From Saccharothrix algeriensis (GTDB lineage Bacteria; Actinomycetota; Actinomycetes; Mycobacteriales; Pseudonocardiaceae), in contig NZ_JAFBCL010000001.1 in the NCBI RefSeq assembly GCF_016907655.1, positions 4,932,001 to 4,996,000 on the forward strand: 64,000 nucleotides of DNA, in the 5' to 3' direction. Below the pieces are notes generated by a model. It did no database searches and was not told the DNA's origin. It was given only the letters and a program-made list of their open reading frames with translations. This document shows, in pieces, positions 45,093 to 53,832 of this stretch (position 1 is its first letter; every line of letters begins with the position of its first letter). Both the position numbers and the translations under genes were made by a program.

Positions 45093-46394
45093 GTGGGCGA
45101 GAAGATCACGGGCCTCACCGTCGCGCAGGGCGCCGCGATGTCGGTGGGCGCGGTGCTGGGCACCGGGGTCATCGCCGTGCCCGCGCTGGCCGCCGAGGTG
45201 GCCGGCCCGGCCTCGCTGCTCGCCTGGCTCTGCCTGGTGCTGGTCTCCGCGCCGCTGGCGGCCACGTTCGCCGCCCTGGGCGCGCGGCACCCGGACGCGG
45301 GCGGTGTGTCGACCTACGCGCGGCTGGCGTTCGGCGAGCGCGCGGCCACCGTGGTGGGCTGGTGCTTCTTCTTCGCCGTCCCGCCCGGCGCGACGGCGTC
45401 CGCGCTGTTCGCCGGCTCGTACGTGGCCGACGCGGTCGGCGGCGGGCGGGTGGCGCAGGTCGGCGCCGCGGTGGTGCTGCTGGCGCTGGTCGCGTCGACC
45501 AACCGGGCGGGGCTGCGCGCGTCGGGTCGGGTGCAGTGCCTGCTGGCCGGGACGCTCCTGCTGCTGGTGTTCGGCGCGGTCGCGGTCTCCGCGCCGATGG
45601 CCGACCCGGCGAACCTGGAACCGTTCGCGCCCAACGGGTGGACCGCCATCGGCCCCGCCGCGGCGCTGCTGGTGTGGAGCTTCGCCGGGTGGGAGGCGAT
45701 CACGCACCTGGCGCAGGAGTTCGGCAAACCGCAGCGCGACCTGCCGCGCGCGGTCGGGTGCGCGGTGGTCGTCGTCGCGGTGCTGTACCTGTCGGTCGCG
45801 TTCGCCACGGTCGCCGTGCTCGGCCCGGACGCGGACCGGGAGGCGCCGCTGGGCGAGCTGCTGGCGCGGGCGCTGGGCGGCGACCTGAAGGTGTTCGCCG
45901 CGGTCGCGGCCGTGCTGCTGACCGCGGGCTCGATGAACGCCTACTTCGCGGGCGGCGCGAAGCTGGGCGCGGCCCTGAGCCGGGACGGCGCGTTCCCGCG
46001 CCGGCTGTCCGGCGGCAGCGTGGCGGGCGAGGTGCCCCGGCGGAGCCTGGCGCTGCTGGTGGGCCTGTCGTTCGCGGTCCTCGCGGTGGTCGTGGCGACC
46101 GGCGCGGGCATCGGGCCGCTGGCGCTGCTGACCACCGGGCAGTTCGTCGCGGTGTACGTGATCGGCGCGGCGGCGGCCGTGCGGCTGCTGCCCCGGCGCA
46201 GCAAGGCCCGCTACACGGCGGTGTTCGCGCTGGCCGGGGTGTTGCTGCTGCTGGTGGTGTCCGGCGTCTACATGCTGCAGCCCGCCCTGGTGGCCGTGCT
46301 GGCGCTGCTGTTCCTGCGCTGGAACCGGCGGCGGCGCGGCCTGCTCGACCAGGACGGCAACCTCTCGGCGGTGGAACTGCGCCGGGGGGAGTAG
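45093..46394 (+). CDS. APC-superfamily amino-acid permease (YjeH-like)
   Basis: 433 residues with about twelve membrane helices, beginning with the substrate-binding TM1 break GAVLGTGVIAVPAL, and containing LLVWSFAGWEAITHLAQEF in TM6. It is probably an amino-acid exporter or importer driven by protons. GTG 45093 is chosen because the TM1 motif follows at the normal distance and the longer frame runs into the divergent TetR gene. Confidence 0.85.
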   Translation: MGEKITGLTVAQGAAMSVGAVLGTGVIAVPALAAEVAGPASLLAWLCLVLVSAPLAATFAALGARHPDAGGVSTYARLAFGERAATVVGWCFFFAVPPGATASALFAGSYVADAVGGGRVAQVGAAVVLLALVASTNRAGLRASGRVQCLLAGTLLLLVFGAVAVSAPMADPANLEPFAPNGWTAIGPAAALLVWSFAGWEAITHLAQEFGKPQRDLPRAVGCAVVVVAVLYLSVAFATVAVLGPDADREAPLGELLARALGGDLKVFAAVAAVLLTAGSMNAYFAGGAKLGAALSRDGAFPRRLSGGSVAGEVPRRSLALLVGLSFAVLAVVVATGAGIGPLALLTTGQFVAVYVIGAAAAVRLLPRRSKARYTAVFALAGVLLLLVVSGVYMLQPALVAVLALLFLRWNRRRRGLLDQDGNLSAVELRRGE

Positions 46395-46473
46395 GCCCGC
46401 GGGCCGCCGCGACCGGCCGACCGGAGCCGTGCCGGGAGCCGGCGCCGCCCGGCGACCGCGTGCTGCGGACGGC

Positions 46474-48492
46474 TCAAGTCCCCGGGGCGGACCCGGTGGT
46501 GCCGAGGGCTTCCCGCCGGCGCTCCACGGCCGCGCCCAGCTCCACCGGGTCGCAGTCCGCGAGGTGGTCGCGCACCGCGGCGTGCGGGAAGCGGTGGTCG
46601 CCGACCAGCAGCACCCGGTCGCGGGCCGACTGGAGGACCGCCTTGCGCCGCAACGGGAACTCGTCCAGCGCCAGCGGTTTGGCCAGCACCTCGGCGACCG
46701 GCTCGAACGGCCGGGCCGCGACCGGGGCCACGGCGAGCCCGACCAGCAGGCCGGTCACCGGGCCGAGCACCTGCCACGGGACCGGCCACACCGGTTGCGC
46801 GCCGAGCACCACCGCGAGCCCGCCGCCCACCAGCCCGGCCACCGGCGACGACCGCAGGCCGCCGCCGGGCGGCGGCAGGTCGCGCAGGCTCCCCCACACC
46901 GCGGTGAGGCCGCCGGTGAACGCGCCGACCGCCGCGCCCGCGCACAGACCGGCCCCCAGCCCCGCCACCACACCACCCGACGGGCCGGTCCAGGCCGTCA
47001 CGGCGGCGGGGACCAGCGCGGCCGCCACCGCCCAGTAGCGGTCCCGCGTCAACCCCAGCGCCACCAGGAACGCCACCGCCGGCACGAGCCCGAACCCGAC
47101 CGGCGCCGGCCACCGCGCCACCCGCGCGCCCAACCAGGCCCCCGCCACCGCCAGCGCGCCCACGACCACCGCGCCCAGCGCGAAACCCGTTGCCGCCCAA
47201 CGCCACCCACGAGCCCGGTCGTCCGCCTCGGCGGGGAACCGCCCGCGCCGCAACCCCGCCGCGGCCACCGCGACGACGACCGCCGCCGGCCAGCCGAACA
47301 CCAGCCCCACCACCAGGCCCAGCGCCACCGCCGCACCCACCAGCGCACCCGGCCCCGCCCGGCGGAACAACCGCCAGACCGCGGGCGGCTCCACGAAGTC
47401 CAACCACACCTCCCGGCGCGGCAACCGGTGCCGCGCGACGAGGTCCGCGCGGCGGCGGGCGACCCGGGCCAGGAACCGCAGCGCCCGCAGCGCCCGCTCA
47501 CCCCGCCCCGGCCCGCGCGCGGCCGACTCCACCAGGTAGGTGTCCAGCACACCGCGGTACTCCGCCCGACCCGCCCGGTAGGCCAGCGCCAGCAGCCCGA
47601 ACGCGAGCGGCGTGCGCACCTCGTCCCACAGCTGCGGGTCCTCGGACAGCGCGTCGCGCAACCCGTCCAGCCGCGGCCCGCACGCGTCGACCAGCGCCAG
47701 CACGTCGGTGCGCCGCAGCGGTTCCACGCGCACCACGTCGTAGCGCGGCAGCCGCTCGTAGTCGTCGGTGGAGCAGCACAGCACGACCTGCGGCAGCTTC
47801 AGCGCCGTGATCCACGCCAGGCACTCGGCCCGGTCCGCCGCGGGCACGTCGTCCAGGTTGTCGAACAGCACCGCCAACCGCCGTTCCCGCAACCACAACC
47901 GCCCCGACCGCACCCCGATCCGGTACCGCTCGGCCAGCTCCTCCAGCAGCCACTCCCCGAAGTCCCGCGCCGGCCGCCACCCACCCAGGTCCACCAGCAC
48001 CGGCACCGGCCGCCCGTCGTCGGCCCGAGCCCGGCCCGTCAACGCCTCGGCGAGTTCGAGCAGGAGCGACGTCTTGCCCGCCCCCGGCTCACCCGCCACC
48101 ACCAGCGGCACCGAGGTGCGAGCCGGCAACCGCGGCCCGACCCGGGGCGCGACACCCAGCTTGAGCCGCACCTGCTCGGCCAGCGACCCCTCCACCCGGG
48201 CCCGCACGTACCGCTCCACGCGGTCCAGCGCGGCGGTCCGGTTGGCGGGGTGCGCGGGCCGCCGCCGCACCAGCAACGCGCCGAGCGGCTCCCACGCGGC
48301 GAGCGCGGCCGTCAGGGCCGACAACAGCACCAGCGACGGCCACAGCCACGTCGCGTACGGACCGAGCACGCGCGGGGCGGACCCACCGGTCGCAGCGTTG
48401 ATGGCAACCGGCAACAACACCAGACACGTCACACCTCCCGCGCCGACCAGGGCGATCTGGCGAGAAGTGCGAGCGAGCCGTCGATGGTCCAT
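46474..48492 (-). CDS. Membrane-anchored NACHT-type STAND NTPase
   Basis: 672 residues: two N-terminal membrane helices (about 12-32 and 47-67), then an NTPase with Walker A AGEPGAGKT (133-141) and Walker B RLAVLFDNLDDVP (205-217), LPQVVLCCSTDDY as sensor 1, a helical segment, and a C-terminal half of eight or more membrane helices. No LRR, TPR or WD repeats are present. NACHT proteins act as signal-gated switches and several bacterial ones defend against phage; others of this actinomycete type have unknown roles. ATG 48492 (MDHRRLA) follows GGGGGGCAC. Confidence 0.8.
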   Translation of the reverse strand: MDHRRLARTSRQIALVGAGGVTCLVLLPVAINAATGGSAPRVLGPYATWLWPSLVLLSALTAALAAWEPLGALLVRRRPAHPANRTAALDRVERYVRARVEGSLAEQVRLKLGVAPRVGPRLPARTSVPLVVAGEPGAGKTSLLLELAEALTGRARADDGRPVPVLVDLGGWRPARDFGEWLLEELAERYRIGVRSGRLWLRERRLAVLFDNLDDVPAADRAECLAWITALKLPQVVLCCSTDDYERLPRYDVVRVEPLRRTDVLALVDACGPRLDGLRDALSEDPQLWDEVRTPLAFGLLALAYRAGRAEYRGVLDTYLVESAARGPGRGERALRALRFLARVARRRADLVARHRLPRREVWLDFVEPPAVWRLFRRAGPGALVGAAVALGLVVGLVFGWPAAVVVAVAAAGLRRGRFPAEADDRARGWRWAATGFALGAVVVGALAVAGAWLGARVARWPAPVGFGLVPAVAFLVALGLTRDRYWAVAAALVPAAVTAWTGPSGGVVAGLGAGLCAGAAVGAFTGGLTAVWGSLRDLPPPGGGLRSSPVAGLVGGGLAVVLGAQPVWPVPWQVLGPVTGLLVGLAVAPVAARPFEPVAEVLAKPLALDEFPLRRKAVLQSARDRVLLVGDHRFPHAAVRDHLADCDPVELGAAVERRREALGTTGSAPGT

Positions 48493-48702
48493 GTGCCCCC
48501 CACGAGGTCGCAACGACGGTAACGGCGTTCGAGGCGTCGTGGTAGACGAGTTCTCGACGACGGAAGGACGACACCACCGACTACGCCGAACGGATGCCCA
48601 CCTGCACACGCACACAGCACCCACCACGCCGTCTTTTCACACGGCCAATCCGCCCCATCGCGCTCGCAGGCTTTCCGCACGCCCCGTGCAGACCGGTGTC
48701 TT

Positions 48703-48828
48703 CGTGTTCTCCCCGTATGGCCTGCCCGGAGGGCTACCATGCTTTTCTGGGGGGTGCAAGCACGCTTTTCGCTTGCACCCCCCAGAAAAGCATGGTTGTC
48801 TTTAGGCAGGTCATGCGGGGGGAACACG
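48703..48828. repeat. Palindromic hairpin element, copy 1
   Basis: A perfect 26-bp inner stem (48736-48761 with 48771-48796; arm contains TTTTCTGGGGGGTGCAAGC) closes on the 9-base loop ACGCTTTTC. Outer arms CGTGTTCTCCCCGTATGG and its near complement extend the palindrome to about 126 bp. It is too long for an ordinary terminator and resembles a MITE- or REP-type element. Confidence 0.8.
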
Positions 48829-48995
48829 ACCGCTGTTTCTTTTCATTCTCCTTGGCGGCCTGCCTGTCCGGCGAGGACTCTTTTAAGCTCTTCAGCTTCG
48901 GGCGGTGCGGCACCAATTCTTACCTGGATCGGTGCGCGATCTTGGTATGAAGAGCGGCCGAGAGGCCCCCAAGGAGGAGGAAAAGAAAGAGCGGT

Positions 48996-49126
48996 CGTGT
49001 TCTCCTCCCCGCACGGCCTGCCGAAGGCAATCATGTTTGTCGGGGGGTGTCAAGCGAAGAGCGTGCTTGACACCCCCCGACAAACATGATCGGGCTGCGC
49101 CCAGGCCGTACGGGGAGGAGAACACG
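48996..49126. repeat. Palindromic hairpin element, copy 2 (inverted relative to copy 1)
   Basis: A perfect 26-bp inner stem (49030-49055 with 49065-49090; arm contains GTTTGTCGGGGGGTGTCAAG) closes on the 9-base loop GAAGAGCGT. That loop is the complement of copy 1's loop with one change. Compensating substitutions (T-A to G-C pairs) keep both stems perfect. Confidence 0.8.
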
Positions 49127-49139
49127 AAGGCACCGGTAT

Positions 49140-49240
49140 GCGCACTGGGTGCGGCACTACCTCGTGCAAAAGCGCACTGGGTGCGGCGCTGCTACGTGCA
49201 AAGTGCACTGGGTGCGTCACCGCTGCGCGCAAAAGTGCGG
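49140..49240. repeat. Tandem repeat of about 32 bp
   Basis: GCACTGGGTGCG recurs at 49142, 49174 and 49205, each followed by a variable stretch ending CGTGCAAA or CGCGCAAAA. A fourth partial copy (GTGCGGG) follows. It lies directly before the alpha/beta hydrolase 3' end. Confidence 0.7.
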
Positions 49241-49254
49241 GAGGTGTGCTGGCC

Positions 49255-50058
49255 TCACGTCGCCGTGAAGAATTCCACGAGCAGTCGGTTGACCTCGGCC
49301 GGTCGTTCGAGGAAGCCGTAGTGGCCCGCGTCGGCCACCTCCTCGTACCGCGCCCCGGGAATGGCCTCGGCGACCTCCCGCGCCAAGTACGGCGGCAGCA
49401 CGCGGTCGTCGGTGAAGCCCACCACCAGGCACGGCACGGTGATGGCGCGGTAAGCGTCGAGCCGGCTGTCGTACTCGTCGAGCTCTAGCTGCGCCCGCAC
49501 GCCCGCGCTCAGCGCCGAACCGGTGAACGCGAAGACGTCAAGCCAGTCGCGCGCGGTCACCGGGTCGCGCAAGGTCGCGGGGGAGAGGTTGAGGACCGCG
49601 TTGACCGCCGCGTGGTAGGGGCCCGGCAGGGTGATGCCGTTGTCGTGCAGCGCCCGCTCCCCCCGGGACAGGGACACCTGCACCGGGTCGGTGCGGCCGG
49701 CGGTGGCGAGCAGGGCGGCCCGCCGGACCAGGTCGGGCCGGGCCAGGGCGAGTTCCTGCGCCACCCGCGCGCCCAGGGACGTGCCGACGACGTGGGCCGG
49801 CCCGCCGAGGTGCTCGATCAGCGCGGCCGTGTCGCCGACCAGGTCCTCGACCTTCATCCCGGACGCGCACTCGTCGGTCGGCGGGACGCCCCTGTTGTCG
49901 AACGTCGCGACCCGGAAACCGGCCTCGCGCAGGGCGGGCGCCTGGTGCGAGTGCCACACCCGGCCGGGGCCGCCGGTGCCCATCACCAGCACGACCAGGT
50001 CGCCGTCGCCCTCGACGCGGTAGCTGAGGGTGATCCCGTTGAGCGCGGCTGTCGGCAT
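49255..50058 (-). CDS. Alpha/beta-fold hydrolase
   Basis: 267 residues with oxyanion region MGTGGPGRVW, nucleophile elbow GTSLGA (Ser94), acid in FTDDRVLPP and catalytic His in ADAGHYGFLERP. It is close to haloperoxidase- or esterase-type hydrolases; the substrate is unknown. ATG 50058 begins MPTAALNGITLSYRVEG, a usual family start. Confidence 0.88.
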   Translation of the reverse strand: MPTAALNGITLSYRVEGDGDLVVLVMGTGGPGRVWHSHQAPALREAGFRVATFDNRGVPPTDECASGMKVEDLVGDTAALIEHLGGPAHVVGTSLGARVAQELALARPDLVRRAALLATAGRTDPVQVSLSRGERALHDNGITLPGPYHAAVNAVLNLSPATLRDPVTARDWLDVFAFTGSALSAGVRAQLELDEYDSRLDAYRAITVPCLVVGFTDDRVLPPYLAREVAEAIPGARYEEVADAGHYGFLERPAEVNRLLVEFFTAT

Positions 50059-50126
50059 GACCGGCAGGTTAGCGAATCGCGGCCCGGCGCGTCCGCCGCC
50101 GGCGCGCGGGGGCTAGGGTTCGGCCC

Positions 50127-50510
50127 ATGCGCCGAGCGATCTTCTCCGGGTCCACGTTCGAGGAGCAGGTCGGTTACGCGCGGGCCGTGGTGGACGGTGA
50201 CTGGGTGCACGTCTCGGGCACCACCGGGTTCGACTACTCGACCATGACGATCGCCGACGACGTGGTGGCGCAGGCCGAGCAGTGCCTGGCCAACATCGGC
50301 GCGGCGCTGGCCGAGGCCGGGTGCGGGTTCGCCGACGTGGTGCGGGTGCGGTACTTCCTGCCCGACGCGGCGGACTTCGAGCCGTGCTGGCCGGCGCTGC
50401 GCGCGGCCTTCGGCGAGGTGCGCCCGGCGGCGACGATGCTGGTGTGCGGCCTGGCCGACCCGCGGATGCGGATCGAGGTCGAGGTCACCGCGCGGCGCGG
50501 GGCCCGCTAG
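50127..50510 (+). CDS. RidA-family (YjgF/YER057c) protein
   Basis: 127 residues: VGYARAVVDGDWVHVSGTTG near the start, NIGAALAEAGCGFADVVRVR in the middle and ATMLVCGLADPRMRIEVEVT at the end, with the Arg (RIEVEV) that binds the imine carboxylate. RidA enzymes hydrolyse reactive enamines and imines. A TAGGGT -10 lies seven bases before ATG 50127 (leaderless). Its 3' end overlaps the convergent next gene by 26 bases. Confidence 0.88.
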   Translation: MRRAIFSGSTFEEQVGYARAVVDGDWVHVSGTTGFDYSTMTIADDVVAQAEQCLANIGAALAEAGCGFADVVRVRYFLPDAADFEPCWPALRAAFGEVRPAATMLVCGLADPRMRIEVEVTARRGAR

Positions 50511-50913
50511 CCGGCCACTCGATCACCGGGCAGCGGTCCATCACCACGTCGAGCCCGGCCGCGGTGGCGCGCTCGTAGGCCGCTTCGTCGACCACGTCGA
50601 GCTGGAACCACACGGCCTTCGCGCCGATCGCCACCGCCTCGTCGGCGAACCGCCCGGCGGCCTCGGAGCGGCGGAAGACGTCCACGCAGTCCACCGGGAA
50701 CGGGATGTCGGCCAGCGTCGGGTAGCCCTGCTCGCCGAGCACCGGCTCCGCGTCGGGGTGCACCGGGACGATCCGCTTGCCGCGCCGCTGGAGGAACCTC
50801 GCCACGCCGTGGGCCGCGCGGTGCGGGTGGTCGGCCAGGCCGACGACGGCCCACGTGTCGCAGCCGGCCAGGATGCGCCGGATCTTCCCGGGCTCGCCCC
50901 ACGGTTCGGTCAT
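50485..50913 (-). CDS. CoA-binding domain protein (YccU-like)
   Basis: 142 residues forming one Rossmann-type CoA-binding domain: TWAVVGLADHPHRAAHGVAR, GKRIVPVHPDAEPVLGE, VDVFRRSEAA and AVWFQLDVVDEAA ... DVVMDRCPVIEW. Members bind CoA and appear as stand-alone proteins of uncertain role. It converges on and overlaps ridA by 26 bases. Confidence 0.88.
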   Translation of the reverse strand: MTEPWGEPGKIRRILAGCDTWAVVGLADHPHRAAHGVARFLQRRGKRIVPVHPDAEPVLGEQGYPTLADIPFPVDCVDVFRRSEAAGRFADEAVAIGAKAVWFQLDVVDEAAYERATAAGLDVVMDRCPVIEWPASGPRAAR

Positions 50914-51018
50914 GCCGACAGCCTAGGTCGGCGAACGGGGACGGCCGGTGTGCCGCCGCCCACCCCGGGCTCCGCGCGGCGGCCCGCCGGACCGCCGCGC
51001 GGAGCCGGCTCGCGGCGC

Positions 51019-51831
51019 TCAGGGGCGCGCCAGCCCGCAGCCCGGGGCGTGCAGGTCGATCCGGCCGCCGCCGGGCAGGCACGGCACGATCTGGTAGGTC
51101 TGCTGCGCGTAGCCGATGCCGGGCCGCACGGTGATCGTGCCGGTCGGGTCGACCTCGCACGGGTTGTTGGTCGTGCACCGGCCGCCGCTCTCGTTGCCGG
51201 TGTTGTTCACCCCGACCACCGCGCCGGAGGCCACGTCGACCACCGGCGAGCCGGACGTGCCGCCGATGATGTCGCACGACGCCGTGTACCGGATGGAGTC
51301 GTTCCACGTCCAGGCGCCCTCGCGCAGCTGGTGGACGAACCCGTCGGCCCGGCACGAGTAGATCTTCTGCCAGTACCCCGAGACCACGCGGATGTCGATG
51401 CCGGCGGTCGGGTGCTGCGGCGACAGCGTCAGCGCCCGCGTGCCCATGCCCTCGACCTGCTCGTACGTGGTGGTCAGCCGGTAGAGCGCGGCGTCGGTGC
51501 CGGTCATCGTCGCGTAGAGCAGGCGTTCGGCGCGCAACGTGCCCAGCGTCCCCTTGCCGCTGCGCTCCAGCAGCGTGAACGCCCGGTCGGCCGCCTGGTC
51601 GACGAGCACCTCGCGGTCGGCCATCAGCTTCACGCAGTGCCCGTTGGTGAGCACCAGCGCCCGGTCCGACGGCTGCGCGGTGGGCGTCCGGACCACCGAG
51701 CCCGAGCAGTTGTTCAACGCCACGATCCCGGTGAAGTCCACCGCGGTGGGCTCCGCGGCCCGCGCCGGGGCCACCAGGACGGTCAGGAAGAGCACGGTGG
51801 CGAGCACCGCGCCCGGCAAACGCTTGGCCAT
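51019..51831 (-). CDS. Secreted trypsin-like (S1) serine protease
   Basis: 270 residues: signal peptide (about 1-26, MAKRLPGAVLATVLFLTVLV ... ARA), catalytic His65 (LTNGHCVKL), Asp113 (GTDAALYRL) and Ser193 (IGGTSGSPVVD). Six Cys outside the signal sequence can form disulfides. It is an exported peptidase with a V8/HtrA-type GTSGSP active-site loop. ATG 51831 gives the signal peptide; the frame extends upstream to 51936 without similarity. Confidence 0.88.
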   Translation of the reverse strand: MAKRLPGAVLATVLFLTVLVAPARAAEPTAVDFTGIVALNNCSGSVVRTPTAQPSDRALVLTNGHCVKLMADREVLVDQAADRAFTLLERSGKGTLGTLRAERLLYATMTGTDAALYRLTTTYEQVEGMGTRALTLSPQHPTAGIDIRVVSGYWQKIYSCRADGFVHQLREGAWTWNDSIRYTASCDIIGGTSGSPVVDVASGAVVGVNNTGNESGGRCTTNNPCEVDPTGTITVRPGIGYAQQTYQIVPCLPGGGRIDLHAPGCGLARP

Positions 51832-52178
51832 CAGTCGAATCCTCCTCGAGAGTCCGGGGCATCCAACCAGCAGCCTGTCACCGTGCGTGCACGACACGCT
51901 ACGGCGGGGAGTCGGTATCACCGTTCTGCGGGACATCGCGCAGCGGACCCGGCGGCGTCCGGCAGTTCGCCGGCGTGGCGGGGCGGCCGGACCGGGTTCG
52001 CCACCGGGGTCGTCCCGCCGACCCGCGCGGTGGGATCGCAGCCGGGCCGCGCCCGGACCCGGTCACCGGGCGGCGGGCCGGTCCGGGGTGGACGGTGCGC
52101 GGCGAGTCGCGGTCCGCCCCGGACCGCCGCGCCGCGCCCGGCCGGGACCGGCGATCACCGCGCCCGTCCCGGCGCCGC
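51832..52178. other. Gene-free stretch between two leftward genes
   Basis: About 350 bases of GC-rich DNA holding the promoter of the S1 protease. No repeats, hairpins or supported small gene were seen. Confidence 0.5.
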
Positions 52179-53678
52179 TCACGCGTCCAGCCGGAAGTCC
52201 GGGTCGGCCGCGAGCCGCGGGGCGCCCGCCCGCGCGTCCCGCGCCGACCCCGAGTAGTCCCAGTCGACCGACTGCCAGCGGGTGAACTGGTCGAGCGCCC
52301 ACGCGCCGGACTGGCGGGAACCGTTGCCGGACTTGCCGTTCCCGCCGAACGGCAGGTGCGCCTCCGCGCCGGGGGTCGAGCTGTTCACGCTCACCACCCC
52401 CGCGTCGACGCCCGTGCGGAACGCGAACACCTTGGCCGGGTCGGTGGTGTGGATGGCGCTGGAGAGCCCGTAGCCCGGCAGGTTCGCCAGCTCGACGGCC
52501 TCGTCCAGCGCCCGGTAGGTCGTCACGCCCACCAGCGGGCCGAACGTCTCGTGCCGGAACAGCTCGTCGTCGGGCCGCACGCCGTCGACGATCACCGGGT
52601 GGTAGAACAGCCCGCCGTCCGGGTCGCCGAGGAAACCCTTGCGGGGGTTGGTCTCGGTGATCCGGCCGACGCCGGTCGACCCGTGCGCGCGGTGGTGGTC
52701 GCGGATCCAGCCGAGGTACTTCTCGAAGTCCACCGCGAACCTGCCGTCCAGCACCGGCCCGTACAGCACGTCGCCGAACGGGTCACCCACGACGGCGTCC
52801 TCCGTCGCCGCCGCGAACCGGCGCAGGAACTCGTCGTGCACCGACTCGTGGACGATCACCGTGCCCAGCGACGTGCACCGCTGCCCGCCCGTGCCGAACC
52901 CGGAGGACAGCGCGCCCCGCACGGCCAGGTCCAGGTCCGCGTCCTCGGCGACCACCATCGGGTTCTTGCCGCCCAGCTCCAGGCACGGCGACTGGAGGTG
53001 CCGCCCGCACAGCTCGCCGATGAGCGCGCCCACCCCGGACGAGCCGGTGAAGCCGACCTTGTCCACCAGGCGCCGCTCCAGCGCCAGCTCCAGCCCGCGG
53101 TAGGTCTGCGACCCCTCGGCGTGCACCAGGTTCAGCACGCCCTCGGGCAGCCCGGCCGAGGCGAACAGGTCGTGCAGGGCCCGCGCGGAGGCGGCGGAGT
53201 ACTCGGCGGGCTTCCACACCGCGGTGTTCCCGCACAGCAGCGCCGGCACGACGTGCCGGGACGGCCCGGCCACCGGGGAGCTGCCCGCCGTCACCACCGC
53301 CGCCACGCCCACCGGGTCGCGGAAGGTGAGCAGCTGCTTGCCCGGCACCTCCGAGGGCACCGTCCGCCCGTGCAGCCGGCGGCCCTCGCCGGCGAAGAAC
53401 GCGCAGGTGTCGACGACCTCCCGCACCTCGTCGCGCGCCTCGGCCAGCGGCTTGCCGATCTCGCGGGTCACGGTCCGGGCCAGCGCCTCGGCGTTGGCCG
53501 CCACCAGCCGGCCGATGTCGGCCACCACCTGCCCGCGCACCGGCGCGGGCACCGCGGCCCACGCGGGCTGGGCCTGCTTGGCGCGCCGGGCGGCCTCGGC
53601 GAACTCCGGCGCGCCCGCCAGCTCGACGCGGGCCACGACGTCGTTGAGGTCGGCGGGGTTCGTGGACACGTAGGTCAT
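52179..53678 (-). CDS. NAD(P)-dependent aldehyde dehydrogenase family protein
   Basis: 499 residues with the ALDH fold: cofactor region GNTAVWKPAE and GFTGSSGVGA, general base Glu234 (LELGGKNP), nucleophile Cys268 (GGQRCTS) and C-terminal HLPFGGNGKSGNG. The oxyanion Asn normally found in the PWNFP/FNFPVA segment is replaced: here AGSSPVA, with Ser133 at the Asn position. Activity may be altered. It is most like semialdehyde dehydrogenases; the substrate is unknown. ATG 53678 (MTYVSTNPADL) is preferred over an upstream start at 53714. Confidence 0.85.
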   Translation of the reverse strand: MTYVSTNPADLNDVVARVELAGAPEFAEAARRAKQAQPAWAAVPAPVRGQVVADIGRLVAANAEALARTVTREIGKPLAEARDEVREVVDTCAFFAGEGRRLHGRTVPSEVPGKQLLTFRDPVGVAAVVTAGSSPVAGPSRHVVPALLCGNTAVWKPAEYSAASARALHDLFASAGLPEGVLNLVHAEGSQTYRGLELALERRLVDKVGFTGSSGVGALIGELCGRHLQSPCLELGGKNPMVVAEDADLDLAVRGALSSGFGTGGQRCTSLGTVIVHESVHDEFLRRFAAATEDAVVGDPFGDVLYGPVLDGRFAVDFEKYLGWIRDHHRAHGSTGVGRITETNPRKGFLGDPDGGLFYHPVIVDGVRPDDELFRHETFGPLVGVTTYRALDEAVELANLPGYGLSSAIHTTDPAKVFAFRTGVDAGVVSVNSSTPGAEAHLPFGGNGKSGNGSRQSGAWALDQFTRWQSVDWDYSGSARDARAGAPRLAADPDFRLDA

Positions 53679-53832
53679 GGCCCTCAGCGTGGTGCGCCCG
53701 GCGGGGGGTGCCAAGCGCCCGCCGGGTGAACCTCCGCGCCCGCGGTCGCCGGCGGACCCGGCGATCTCCCGGAGTGCGGAAAACCGTTGCGGCGACCCGG
53801 GTTCGCCGTGCGCGGACCCACCACCGCGCGGG

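Larger units (their letters stand above)
48493..49254. other. 760-base gene-free region with hairpin elements
   Basis: No gene is supported. It contains the two palindromic elements and the tandem repeats listed separately. The spacer between the elements (48829-48995) is itself partly inverted-repeated: purine-rich CCAAGGAGGAGGAAAAGAAA matches the complement of the opposite flank. The whole 420-base block is therefore one large imperfect inverted repeat. Confidence 0.65.

Noticed and set aside
48594-49321. Short open frames across the hairpin elements
   Set aside because: They are read through inverted and tandem repeats, change frame at each repeat and lack ribosome sites.
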